57,891 nt of DNA from Thermus thermamylovorans (lineage in GTDB: Bacteria; Deinococcota; Deinococci; Deinococcales; Thermaceae): NCBI RefSeq assembly GCF_004307015.1, contig NZ_SIJL01000006.1, forward strand, positions 1-57,891. The letters are read 5' to 3'. Every line of letters begins with the position of its first letter. Positions within the stretch are counted from its first letter, which is position 1. Shown here piece by piece: positions 6,820 through 14,276 of the stretch. Position numbers and translations under genes: made by a program. The notes under the pieces are model-generated. The model made no database searches and had not been told where the DNA came from. It saw nothing but the letters and a program-made list of their open reading frames with translations.

Positions 6820-7372
6820 GGACCACCACCCAAAGCCGCCCGGGCCCGTGGACCCCCTTCACCATTACCTGGCCGATGTCCGCGCTCTTGGAGGGGCCGG
6901 AGTGGAGCCCCAGGGCGCTGGGCAGGGCCTTATGGTCCTGGAAAGCTTCCAGCAGGGTGGGGTAGACCCGCTCCCTTTCCACCAGGACCAGGTGGGTGGG
7001 GGGGAGGAGCTGGGCCTTCCGGCCGTCTTCCGAGGAGAGGGCCACGCTTCCCGTCTCGGCCACGGCGAAAAGCGCCCAGGAAACCCCCAAGGGGGCCTCC
7101 TCCGGGGGGAGCTCGGGGAGGGGGCGGAAGCCCTCGGGCACCCCCCTGCCGTAGGCCGCCCCGGGGAGGCCCTGGGCCAGCTCCCTCAGGAGGGCTAACG
7201 CCCCCTCCTGGTCCAGGAGGCGCCCTTCGGCCCCGTTTTCGGCGAGGCGCCTCAGGAAGAGGTCCAGGGGGTCTGCCGGGAGGGCGTGGTGGGGAAGCTC
7301 TGGGAGAAGGGCTTTGGGGCGCTCCTTCAGGGCCTTGCGGATGCGGGCCAGGATGCGGGCTCTAGCCTCCAC
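6812..7372 (-). CDS. lutC: LUD-domain protein, lactate utilization subunit C
   Basis: A component of the LutABC L-lactate dehydrogenase complex. The 186 residues form a single LUD domain with the family signature FAVAETGSVALSSEDGRKAQLLPPTHLVLV around 105-135. GTG start inside the end of lutB (11-nt overlap), so it is the last gene of a tightly coupled lutA-lutB-lutC operon. Its 3' end overlaps lepB by 8 nt on the opposite strand. Confidence 0.88.
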   Translation of the reverse strand: MEARARILARIRKALKERPKALLPELPHHALPADPLDLFLRRLAENGAEGRLLDQEGALALLRELAQGLPGAAYGRGVPEGFRPLPELPPEEAPLGVSWALFAVAETGSVALSSEDGRKAQLLPPTHLVLVERERVYPTLLEAFQDHKALPSALGLHSGPSKSADIGQVMVKGVHGPGRLWVVVLT

Positions 7373-8768
7373 GGGCCTCCTCCTTGATCTCCTTCCAAAG
7401 CTCGTGGAAGGGCCTGGGGCTGGGCCTGAGGGGTCCCCGGCCCTCGGCCCAGGCCTTGAGGACGGGGAGGTAAACCTGGAGCTCCTGGGGCAGGGGGAGG
7501 CCCCTTAGGGCCTTGGAGAGGAGGCGGTAGAGGGCGGGGCTTCCCATCACCCGGGCGAAGGCCCCTATGGCCCCCCGCTCCCAGGCGGGGGCCAGGCCCT
7601 CCTCCACCGCCCGGTGCCGCCAGGTGAGGAGGAGCCTGGGGATGGGGATCTTCACCGGACAGGCCTCCTGGCAGGCCCCGCAGAGGGTGGAGGCGTAGGG
7701 AAGGGGGTAGGCCTCCTCCAGGCCCAAAAGCCCCGGGTCCAGCACCGCCCCGATGGGCCCGGAGTAGACGTAGCCGTAGGGGTGGCCCCCCGTCTGGCGG
7801 TAGACGGGGCAGGCGTTGAGGCAGGCCCCGCAGCGCAGGCACCTTAGGACCTCCCAGGCCTCAGGGTCGGCGAGGAGGGCGGTGCGCCCGTGGTCCACCA
7901 GGACCACGTGCACCTCCTCGGGGCCCTCCTCCCCTTCCCTGGCCGGGCCCTGGAGGAGGGAGACGAAGGTGGAAAGCCGCTGCCCCGTGGCCGCCCGGGC
8001 GGTGAGGGGCAGGAAGAGGGCGAGGTCTTGGAGGCGGGGGAGGAGCTTTTCGATGCCCACGAAGGCCACGTGCACCTTGGGGAGGCTCGTGGAAAGCCTT
8101 ATGTTCCCCTCGTTTTCCATCAGGGCCAGGGTGCCCGTCTCCGCCACCAGGAAGTTGGCCCCGCTGATGCCGAGCTCCGCGGTGAGGAAGGCTTCCCGCA
8201 AGACCCTCCTGGCCACCTGGGCCAGGGCCTCGGGGGGGGCGTCGGGGGGGGTGCCGAAGCGCCCGTGGAAAAGCTCCTGGATCTCCTTCAGGGTGAGGTG
8301 GATGGCCGGGCCCACGATGTGGCTCGGGGGCTCCCCCAGGAGCTGGATGAGGTATTCCCCGAGGTCGGTCTCGTAGACCTCCACCCCCAGGGACTCCAGG
8401 AGGGGGTTCACCCCCAGCTCCTCGGTGAGCATGCTCTTGGCCTTCACCGCCCGCCTTACCCCGTGCCGGGCCACCACCTCCCGCAGAAGCCGGTGGGCCT
8501 CCTCCGGCCCCTCGGCCCAGTGGACCTGCACCCCGTTTTCCCGAAGCCGCCCTTCCGCCAGCTCCAGGTAGTGGTCCAGGTGCGTGAGCACGTGGTCCTT
8601 GACCCGCCTGGCCCGCTCCCGCCAGGCCTCGGTGTCGATCTCGCCGTAGGCCCGGAGGCGGTTCCGCTCGAAGTGCAAGGTGGCCCCGGTGACCGCCTCC
8701 CGCACCGAGGGCCTTTCCCGGAGAAGCCTCGCCGCCTCCTTGGGGTAGCGCTTAGCCTTGGCCCGCAT
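7362..8768 (-). CDS. lutB: Lactate utilization iron-sulfur protein B
   Basis: The iron-sulfur subunit of the L-lactate oxidising complex that delivers electrons to the respiratory chain. An N-terminal LUD domain (about 60-300) includes LVAETGTLALMENEGNIRLST. It is followed by two 4Fe-4S motifs: cysteines 310, 313, 316, 320 and cysteines 363, 366, 370. The C-terminal 100 residues match the DUF3390-like tail of LutB. 468 residues, normal length. The start overlaps the lutA stop by 17 nt and its stop lies inside lutC. Confidence 0.92.
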   Translation of the reverse strand: MRAKAKRYPKEAARLLRERPSVREAVTGATLHFERNRLRAYGEIDTEAWRERARRVKDHVLTHLDHYLELAEGRLRENGVQVHWAEGPEEAHRLLREVVARHGVRRAVKAKSMLTEELGVNPLLESLGVEVYETDLGEYLIQLLGEPPSHIVGPAIHLTLKEIQELFHGRFGTPPDAPPEALAQVARRVLREAFLTAELGISGANFLVAETGTLALMENEGNIRLSTSLPKVHVAFVGIEKLLPRLQDLALFLPLTARAATGQRLSTFVSLLQGPAREGEEGPEEVHVVLVDHGRTALLADPEAWEVLRCLRCGACLNACPVYRQTGGHPYGYVYSGPIGAVLDPGLLGLEEAYPLPYASTLCGACQEACPVKIPIPRLLLTWRHRAVEEGLAPAWERGAIGAFARVMGSPALYRLLSKALRGLPLPQELQVYLPVLKAWAEGRGPLRPSPRPFHELWKEIKEEARGG

Positions 8769-9468
8769 ACGCCTCCCAGAGCAGGGTGGCCAGGGGGGCC
8801 ACCCGCACGCCTTGGCCCAGCTTGGCCATCCGGCCCGCGAGGTGGAGGAGGCAGCCCGCGTCCGTGGAGGTGAGGACCTCCGCCTTTGGCAGGGTGGCCA
8901 GCTTGCGGTCGGCCATGCTCAAGGACACCTCGGGGAGCTTCACGGAGAAAAGCCCCCCAAAGCCGCAGCACTCCTCCGCCGCTTCCCAGGGGAGGAGCTC
9001 GGCCCCGGCGTTTTGGAGGAGGAGGAGGGGCTCCGCCTTCACCCCCAGCTCCCTCAGGGCGTGGCAGCCGTGGTGGTAGGCCACCCGCCTGCCCCTAAGC
9101 CCTTCCCCCAGCTTCTCCACCCCCAGGACCCGCACCAGGAACTGGGAGAGCTCGTAGGTCTTCTCCGAGAGGGCCAGGGCCCCCTGGTCCCCGGGGAGGA
9201 GCTCGGGGTAGTGGTTTCGCACCATGCTGGCGCAGCTTCCCGAGGGCAGGACCACGTACTCCGCTTCCCGGAAGACCTCGAGGCTCCTCTTGGCCAGGGC
9301 CCTAGCCTCCCCCCAGTGCCCGGCGTTGAAGGCGGGCTGGCCGCAGCAGGTCTGGTCCTCGGGGAAGTCCACCTCCACCCCGAGGGCGCGCAGGAGCCGG
9401 ACCGCCGCCACCCCGGCCTCCGCGTAGAACTGGTCGGCCAGGCAGGTGATGAAAAGGGCTACCCGCAT
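8752..9468 (-). CDS. lutA: Lactate utilization Fe-S oxidoreductase subunit A
   Basis: A CCG-domain (cysteine-rich) subunit of the lactate-oxidising LutABC complex, related to GlpC and to the heterodisulfide reductase B subunit. The 238 residues contain the two cysteine-rich repeats: CCGQPAFNAGHW near residue 55 and HHGCHALRELG to ECCGFGGLFSVK (about 130-175). A longer frame runs 32 codons upstream, but homology begins at MRVALFITCLADQFY and a -10 TATGCT sits 9 nt before that ATG. First gene of lutABC. Confidence 0.9.
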   Translation of the reverse strand: MRVALFITCLADQFYAEAGVAAVRLLRALGVEVDFPEDQTCCGQPAFNAGHWGEARALAKRSLEVFREAEYVVLPSGSCASMVRNHYPELLPGDQGALALSEKTYELSQFLVRVLGVEKLGEGLRGRRVAYHHGCHALRELGVKAEPLLLLQNAGAELLPWEAAEECCGFGGLFSVKLPEVSLSMADRKLATLPKAEVLTSTDAGCLLHLAGRMAKLGQGVRVAPLATLLWEAYAGQG

Positions 9469-9477
9469 CTGCGCCCC

Positions 9478-9483
9478 AGCATA
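9478..9483 (-). promoter_or_regulatory. -10 box of the lutABC operon
   Basis: TATGCT on the - strand, 9 nt before the lutA ATG; no obvious -35. Confidence 0.4.
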
Positions 9484-9509
9484 CCCCGAAGGCCTGAAGG
9501 GGAGGGGGC

Positions 9510-10775
9510 TTAGGCCTCCTCTTCCTCCCGCAAAAGGGGCAGGCGGACCCGGAAGACCGTGCACCCGGGCCGGCTTTCCACGGCGATCTCCCCCCCGTGG
9601 GCCTGGGCGATGGCCCGGGCGATGGCCAGGCCGAGCCCCGTGCCCCCCCCGGGCCCCCGGGCGAAGCGCTGGAAGAGGCGGGGGAGGAGGTCCTCGGGGA
9701 TCCCCGGCCCCCGGTCCTCCACCTCCAGGAGGGCCCAGTCCCCCTGCCGCAGGAGGCGCACCTCCACCCCCTCCTGCCCTGCGGCCCGCACCCCGTTGGC
9801 GATGAGGTTGCGGAGCATCTGCAGGAGGCGGTCGGGATCCCCCAGGACCTCCAGGGCCTCCCCCCGGAAGGCCACCCCCTGCTCCCGGGCCGCCTCCCCG
9901 GCCAGGGCCTTCAGGTCCACGATGTGGGGGTTGAGGGCCCGCTCCGCCTCCCCCCGGGCCAGGGCCAGGAGGTCCTCCACCAGGCGGCGCATCCTCTCGG
10001 CGGTGGCGCGGGCGCTGGTGAGGGCCTCCCCGTCCAAAGGGTTCCGCCCCAGGCGGTCCAGGTGGCCCAGGAGGACGGTGAGGGGGGTCCTGAGCTCGTG
10101 GCTCACCTCCGCCAGGAAGGCCCGCTCCTTCTCCTTAGCCTCCCGCAAGGCCCGCAGGAGGCCGTTCACCGCCTGCACCATGCCCCCGAACTCGTCCTTG
10201 GGCAGGGAGAGGGCCACGGGGTCCAGGCGCTCGGGGCTCCGCCCCGCGATCTCCCGGGCGGCATGCTCCAGGGGCAGGGCCGCCAGGCGGGCGGTGAGGT
10301 AGACCAGGAGGACGCCTAGGGGGAAGAGGAAGAAGAAGGCTTCCAGCAGGGCCCGGCGCAGGGCGGCAAGGGCCAGCTCGATGGGGGCGGTGTCCTGGGT
10401 GAGGGCCAGGAGGCCTAGGGGGGTGCGGACAAGGGCCGCGGCAAAGCCCCGTTCCCAGACCGCCTTGGGGGTTTCCCCCACCCCCTGGAGGGCCCCTTGG
10501 GGCAGGCGGTGCTCCGGCTGGGTGAGGACCAGGGGCTCCCCGTCCGCCGCGTAGAGGTGGAGGTAGACCCCTCCGGTGGTGAGCAGGACCCCCGCCTGAC
10601 CGAGGCGGTAGGCCTCCGCCGCCCGCCGGGCGTCCTGGAGAAGGGTGGCCTCCAGATGCCCCCGGAGGGCGCCCTCCACCGCCCGCCCCGCTAGGTAGAG
10701 GGCGCTGGCCAGGAAGAGGAGCCAGAGCAGACTGAAGGAGAGGAAGAGCCTGAGCCGAAAAGAAAGGGGGAGCAT
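9510..10775 (-). CDS. Sensor histidine kinase
   Basis: A membrane sensor of a two-component system. Transmembrane helices at about 8-30 and 143-165 bracket a periplasmic sensing loop of about 110 residues with no recognised domain. A HAMP-like linker follows, then HisKA with the phospho-acceptor H226 in FLAEVSHELRTPL, and an HATPase domain with the N box (LRNLIANGVRAA, N323/N327), DRGPGIPE and GGTGLGLAIA. The usual second N-box Asn-Ala is slightly altered (ANGVRAA). The partner is the OmpR-type regulator 51 nt upstream. The signal is unknown. Confidence 0.9.
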   Translation of the reverse strand: MLPLSFRLRLFLSFSLLWLLFLASALYLAGRAVEGALRGHLEATLLQDARRAAEAYRLGQAGVLLTTGGVYLHLYAADGEPLVLTQPEHRLPQGALQGVGETPKAVWERGFAAALVRTPLGLLALTQDTAPIELALAALRRALLEAFFFLFPLGVLLVYLTARLAALPLEHAAREIAGRSPERLDPVALSLPKDEFGGMVQAVNGLLRALREAKEKERAFLAEVSHELRTPLTVLLGHLDRLGRNPLDGEALTSARATAERMRRLVEDLLALARGEAERALNPHIVDLKALAGEAAREQGVAFRGEALEVLGDPDRLLQMLRNLIANGVRAAGQEGVEVRLLRQGDWALLEVEDRGPGIPEDLLPRLFQRFARGPGGGTGLGLAIARAIAQAHGGEIAVESRPGCTVFRVRLPLLREEEEA

Positions 10776-10826
10776 CGGCTCGAGGTCAGACCCGGGGCTT
10801 GGGCAGGGGTGGGCCGCCCAGGGGGC

Positions 10827-11513
10827 TCATCCCTCCTCCCCCTTGCCCGGGCGCACCGCGTAGCCCAGGCCCCGCACCGTGCGCAGGTAGCCGTAGGCTC
10901 CCGCCTCCCGCAGCTTGGCCCGGAGGTTGGCCACGTGCACGTCCAGGACGTTGGACTCCCGCCCCAGGGGCCTGCCCCAGACCCGCTCCTCGATCTCCTG
11001 CCGGGGGAAGACCCTCCCGGGACGGCCCATGAGGAGCTGGAGGAGCTCAAACTCCTTGGGGGAGAGCCGCACCTCCACCTCTCCGAAGAAGACCTGCCGC
11101 CTCTTGGGGTAGAGCTCCAGCTTGCCCACGCTGAGGATCTCGCTTCCCTCCCGGTGGCGGAGCTGCACCTGGATGCGGGCCAGGAGCTCCGCCGGGTGGA
11201 AGGGCTTCACCAGGTAGTCGTCGGCCCCGTCGGCCAGGAGGCCCACCTTGCGCTCGATGGCGTCTTGGGCGGTGAGGACCAGGATGGGGGTGTCGTCGGT
11301 GGCCCGGATGCGCCGGGCCACCTCGGCCCCGTCCAGGTCGGGCAGGCCTAGGTCCAGGACCACCAGGTCGGGCCGCCTTTCCCGGTGCCGTACCAGGCCC
11401 TCCATCCCGCCCTTGGCCCAGTCCACGGCGAAGCCCGCCTCCTTGAGCTCCAGCTCCACCAGCCGGGCCACCTCGGGGTCGTCCTCGATGAGCAGGATCC
11501 GTTTCATGGCCAA
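10827..11513 (-). CDS. OmpR/PhoB-family response regulator
   Basis: A DNA-binding regulator phosphorylated by the downstream kinase. The receiver domain (4-120) has the acidic pocket EDD (10-12), phospho-acceptor D54 and K103. A winged-helix domain (about 130-225) ends with LDVHVANLRAKL and RTVRGLGYAVRP, the signature of this family. 228 residues. The start overlaps the end of the small secreted protein gene by 10 nt; ATG at 11507 is an equally good alternative. Confidence 0.92.
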   Translation of the reverse strand: MAMKRILLIEDDPEVARLVELELKEAGFAVDWAKGGMEGLVRHRERRPDLVVLDLGLPDLDGAEVARRIRATDDTPILVLTAQDAIERKVGLLADGADDYLVKPFHPAELLARIQVQLRHREGSEILSVGKLELYPKRRQVFFGEVEVRLSPKEFELLQLLMGRPGRVFPRQEIEERVWGRPLGRESNVLDVHVANLRAKLREAGAYGYLRTVRGLGYAVRPGKGEEG

Positions 11514-11869
11514 AGCCTTTCCGGAGGGGTGAGGCCGTAGACCTCCCGGAGGAGCCTGAGAAGGCTGATCCGCTCCCCTTGGTGGAGGAGGAGCACGTCC
11601 CCCCGGTCGGCTACGGCAGGCAGGGGCCTGGGCCTTTCCCCGGGGAGGGCCAGGAGGAGCTGCACCTCCTGCCCCGCCCTGGGGGCGAGGGGCTGGGAGA
11701 GGGGAAGGAGCCTTTTCCCCTCCACCCGCCAGGCCCCGTGGAGGGTGCGCAGGTCGGGGGAGAGGAGCCTCAGCTCCGTGCCCGGGGGGAGGCTCGGGCC
11801 CAGAAGGGGGGGCAGGGCACCCAGGGCCAGGCCCAGTAGGGGAAGGGCCAGGAGGAGGCGGCGCATCAT
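11504..11869 (-). CDS. Small exported protein heading a two-component operon
   Basis: A 121-residue protein with a signal peptide (MRRLLLALPLLGLALGALP) and no family I recognise. The mature part, about 100 residues, is mainly beta, with LRLLSPDLRTLHGAWRVEGK and VQLLLALPGE. It is cotranscribed with, and overlaps, the response regulator. An exported protein at the head of a sensor operon may be an accessory ligand-binding or modulating factor; this is inference. Two ATGs (11869 and 11866) lie 5 and 8 nt after a -10 TAGAAT. Confidence 0.65.
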   Translation of the reverse strand: MMRRLLLALPLLGLALGALPPLLGPSLPPGTELRLLSPDLRTLHGAWRVEGKRLLPLSQPLAPRAGQEVQLLLALPGERPRPLPAVADRGDVLLLHQGERISLLRLLREVYGLTPPERLWP

Positions 11870-11874
11870 GCCCT

Positions 11875-11880
11875 ATTCTA
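11875..11880 (-). promoter_or_regulatory. Leaderless -10 box of the two-component operon
   Basis: TAGAAT on the - strand, 5-8 nt before the tandem ATG codons at 11869 and 11866. Confidence 0.5.
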
Positions 11881-12525
11881 GGGGGAGCCCTCTACCCTTT
11901 GTGGGAGGGAGGTTAAGGGGCCTGAAGGTTTTTCCGGCAACAGGAACCCGGCGGAAACCACGTACTTCAGGGCCTCCTCCACGCTGATGTCCAAGGGAAT
12001 CACCTCCTCGGAGGGCACCAGGATGACCACCCCGCTGGCGGGCACGGGGCTCGTGGGCACGAGGACGGCGGTGTAGCCCTCGGGGAGGGGCGGGAGCCGG
12101 CTTCCCACGGGCTGGACCACGAAGCAGAGCACGTATAGCCCCCGCCTGGGGTACTCGATCACCGCGGCCCGGCTGAACTTCACCTCCTTCTGGCCGAAGA
12201 GGGTGTGGGCGATCTGCTGCACCGCCTTGTAGATGTCCCGCACGATGGGGAAGAGGAGGAGGGAGCGCTCCAGGGAGAGGATCAGCCTCCTGCCCAGGTA
12301 GTTCTCCGCCAGGGTGCCCACCAGATAGATGAGGACCACCGCCAGGAAGAGGCCCACGAAGGGGAGGAGGGGCAGGTAGGACCGGGGCACCTCGAGGTCC
12401 AGGAAGCGGAGGAAGCCCTGGATGTACCCTCCGGAGTAGGTGTAGACCCAGCCGAGGAAGTAGAGGGTGACCAGGAGGGGCAGCAGGGTGATGAGCCCGG
12501 TGAGGAAGCGCTGGCGGAGGCGCAT
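11878..12525 (-). CDS. DUF502 family membrane protein
   Basis: An integral membrane protein of the DUF502 family, function unknown. The 215 residues start with a positively charged MRLRQRF, then two transmembrane helices (about 8-30 and 52-75) and a soluble C-terminal domain with the family motif LVPTSPVPASGVVILVPSEEVIPLDISVEEA (about 155-185). I chose ATG 12525 rather than the in-frame ATG 12573 because a -10 TAAACT sits 7 nt before it and the hydrophobic helix then starts normally. Its end overlaps the promoter of the operon downstream. Confidence 0.85.
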   Translation of the reverse strand: MRLRQRFLTGLITLLPLLVTLYFLGWVYTYSGGYIQGFLRFLDLEVPRSYLPLLPFVGLFLAVVLIYLVGTLAENYLGRRLILSLERSLLLFPIVRDIYKAVQQIAHTLFGQKEVKFSRAAVIEYPRRGLYVLCFVVQPVGSRLPPLPEGYTAVLVPTSPVPASGVVILVPSEEVIPLDISVEEALKYVVSAGFLLPEKPSGPLTSLPQRVEGSP

Positions 12526-12532
12526 GCCTCTA

Positions 12533-12538
12533 AGTTTA
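12533..12538 (-). promoter_or_regulatory. Leaderless -10 box of the DUF502 gene
   Basis: TAAACT on the - strand, 7 nt before ATG 12525. Confidence 0.5.
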
Positions 12539-12587
12539 CGCAAAGGGGGGCCCTGGGGGTATAGGCCCCCCACCCCGCCCCTGGGGG

Positions 12588-13196
12588 CTACCGCCCGTCC
12601 CCGCGGCTGCGGGCCAGCTCCTCCAGGCCCCGGATGTCCTTGAGGAGGATCTTGCCGTAGCCCGAGCGGATGTAACCCTCCCGGGCCAGCTCCCCGATGA
12701 CCTTGGTCACCGTCTCCCGGACGCTGCCCACCGCGGCGGCCAGCTCGTCGTGGGTGGCCCGTAGCACCAGACCCTCCTCCTCCTCCTTGGCCAAGGGGGT
12801 TTCCGAAAGCTCCAAGAGGGCTGCGGCCATGCGGTTCTTGAGGCGCTGGGTGGCCAGGCGCTCGATGCGGCGGTAGGCGTTGGAGAGGGCCTGAGAGAGG
12901 TGGCAGAGCAGGTCCTTGACCTCTTCGGGCGGAGCCTCCTTGGGCAGGGTTTCCGCCACCACTTCCGTCACCGCCTCGGCGAAGTAGCCTCGCTCTAGAC
13001 CGAAGAGGGCTTCCTCCCCGAAGTATCCCCCGGGGCGCACCAGGCGCAGGGTGAGGGCATTGCCCTCACCGTCCACCGCCTCGAGGCGCACCAGGCCCTG
13101 GAGGACCCGGTAGACCCGGTCCCTGGGCCCCGGCACCCCGGGGTAGAGGATGACCTCGCCGGGCTTGAAGCTCACCGTCTCGCGGGCCTGGATCAT
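12588..13196 (-). CDS. sdrP: CRP/FNR-family stress transcription activator SdrP
   Basis: A DNA-binding activator that in T. thermophilus turns on redox and nutrient-stress genes without needing a small ligand. The 202 residues equal the length of the T. thermophilus protein, and its text (ETVSFKPGEVILYPGVPGP, LATQRLKNRMAAALLELSE) is as I remember it. The cAMP-type beta roll (1-95) lacks the cyclic-nucleotide phosphate cassette. The coiled dimer helix spans about 95-125, and the helix-turn-helix THDELAAAVGSVRETVTKVI lies at about 147-166. It has its own leadered promoter with a palindrome over the -35. The name rests on resemblance; another close CRP paralogue is possible. Confidence 0.85.
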   Translation of the reverse strand: MIQARETVSFKPGEVILYPGVPGPRDRVYRVLQGLVRLEAVDGEGNALTLRLVRPGGYFGEEALFGLERGYFAEAVTEVVAETLPKEAPPEEVKDLLCHLSQALSNAYRRIERLATQRLKNRMAAALLELSETPLAKEEEEGLVLRATHDELAAAVGSVRETVTKVIGELAREGYIRSGYGKILLKDIRGLEELARSRGDGR

Positions 13197-13215
13197 GGCG
13201 TGCCTCCTTGCCCCC

Positions 13216-13254
13216 AGGCTAGCACGCCCGGAAGATTTTGTAAACCTTTAGGTT
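13216..13254 (-). promoter_or_regulatory. sdrP promoter with overlapping palindrome
   Basis: -35 TTTACA (13239-13244), 17-nt spacer, -10 TAGCCT (13216-13221), then an AAGGAGG Shine-Dalgarno before the ATG. A perfect inverted repeat AACCT-TT-AGGTT (13243-13254) touches the upstream edge of the -35 and looks like an operator. Confidence 0.7.
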
Positions 13255-13300
13255 GCAAAAATCCCGCCCAGAGCACCCTGCTGGTCACGTGCCGGGCCCT

Positions 13301-13549
13301 TTAGGGCTCCTCCCGAGGCCTCCCCGGGCCTAGGGCCCGCTTCCGGGCCACGGGGAGGAGGCGGTCGGTGGAAAGCGCCACCTCCTCCCCCCGCCGCCTC
13401 GCCTCTTCCCGCTCCACCTCTGCCCAGAAGAGGGCCATCTCCCAGACCGCCCGCAGGCGTTCCTCCAGGGGTACCCCCTCCCACTCCCTTCGGTCGTCCG
13501 GAGGGTGGTCCAAGGGGAACCTGCGGGCCACAGGCCGTATTCTTCTCAT
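13301..13549 (-). CDS. Small charged protein paired with a nucleotidyltransferase
   Basis: An 82-residue, highly charged protein of no recognised family. The centre is predicted helical (LEERLRAVWEMALFWAEVEREEARRRGEEV), and both ends are Arg/Pro rich. Its ATG overlaps the stop of the upstream nucleotidyltransferase gene (ATGA), so the two are made together. Such a pair recalls toxin-antitoxin modules of the MNT or AbiE type, but neither HEPN nor AbiEi motifs are visible in this partner. Confidence 0.55.
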   Translation of the reverse strand: MRRIRPVARRFPLDHPPDDRREWEGVPLEERLRAVWEMALFWAEVEREEARRRGEEVALSTDRLLPVARKRALGPGRPREEP

Positions 13550-13968
13550 AGCTCCTCGAGGTCCCTCAGGTCCACGGGCCGGCCGAAGGCCCGCTTCAGC
13601 GCTTTGAAGTCCTCGGGATGGGCCACGTACACCTTAACCCCCCGCACTTCCCGTTCCAGGGCCCGGGCGAAAGCCTCTCCAAAGGGTGGGGTTTCCAGGA
13701 TGACCAGGTCGATGCGGTTGGGGGCGTAGCCCAGCTGGACCACCCCCGGGGTGGCGAGGTCCTCTTCCTTTAGCCCCAGATCGTCGCCGCCGAAAAAATC
13801 CCGGATGGCGGCGAGGACCTTGGCCGCCTCCTGGGCGTCCACCCAGAGGTCCAGGTCCTTGGTGAACCGGGGGCGGCCCAGGAAGGCCAGGGCATACCCC
13901 CCGATGACCAGGAAGCGGGCCCCTGCCCGGTGCAGGGCCCGGAGGAAGTCCAGCATGTCCTCGGTCAT
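13546..13968 (-). CDS. Nucleotidyltransferase-fold protein (DUF6036/AbiEii-like)
   Basis: A 140-residue minimal nucleotidyltransferase. Residues GG at 23-24 (LVIGGYALAFLG) and the DxD pair D38/D40 (RFTKDLDLWV) form the Pol-beta-type NTP and metal site. A third acidic residue near 89 (RIDLVILE) completes the triad. The C-terminal VYVAHPEDFKALKRA is typical of proteins annotated as nucleotidyl transferase of the AbiEii or DUF6036 groups. It is coupled to the small protein downstream and starts 3 nt inside the end of cutA. A toxin or tRNA-modifying role is inferred from the family only. Confidence 0.75.
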   Translation of the reverse strand: MTEDMLDFLRALHRAGARFLVIGGYALAFLGRPRFTKDLDLWVDAQEAAKVLAAIRDFFGGDDLGLKEEDLATPGVVQLGYAPNRIDLVILETPPFGEAFARALEREVRGVKVYVAHPEDFKALKRAFGRPVDLRDLEEL

Positions 13969-14276
13969 CCCACGTTCTCCCGGAGCCAGTCCAGGTAAGC
14001 CTGGTGCCCTTCGGCCACGGGCAGGGCCAGGATCTCGGGCACCCCATAGGGGTGGAGGGCGAGCACCCGCTCCCTCAGCCTGGGGAAGGCGAAGGTGGTG
14101 GTCTTGACGATGAGGAGGACCTCCTGGTCCTCCACCACCTCCCCCTGCCAGCGGTAAATGGAGGTGAGGCCGGGCACCAGGTTCACGCAGGCGGCCAGGC
14201 GCTCCTCCACCAGGGCCCGGGCCAGGGTGCGCGCCACCTCCTCGTTGGGTGCGGTGATGAGGACCACCTCCTCCAT
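13965..14276 (-). CDS. cutA: Divalent-cation tolerance protein CutA
   Basis: A small cytoplasmic trimer of the PII-like fold linked to metal tolerance. 103 residues with the family signatures LAACVNLVPGLTSIYRW (about 29-45) and HPYGVPEILALPV (about 75-87). ATG 14276 overlaps the gyrA stop (TGATG) and has GGAGGAGAAG just upstream; a GTG one codon earlier is in frame but less likely. Cotranscribed with gyrA and followed directly by the nucleotidyltransferase. Confidence 0.92.
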   Translation of the reverse strand: MEEVVLITAPNEEVARTLARALVEERLAACVNLVPGLTSIYRWQGEVVEDQEVLLIVKTTTFAFPRLRERVLALHPYGVPEILALPVAEGHQAYLDWLRENVG

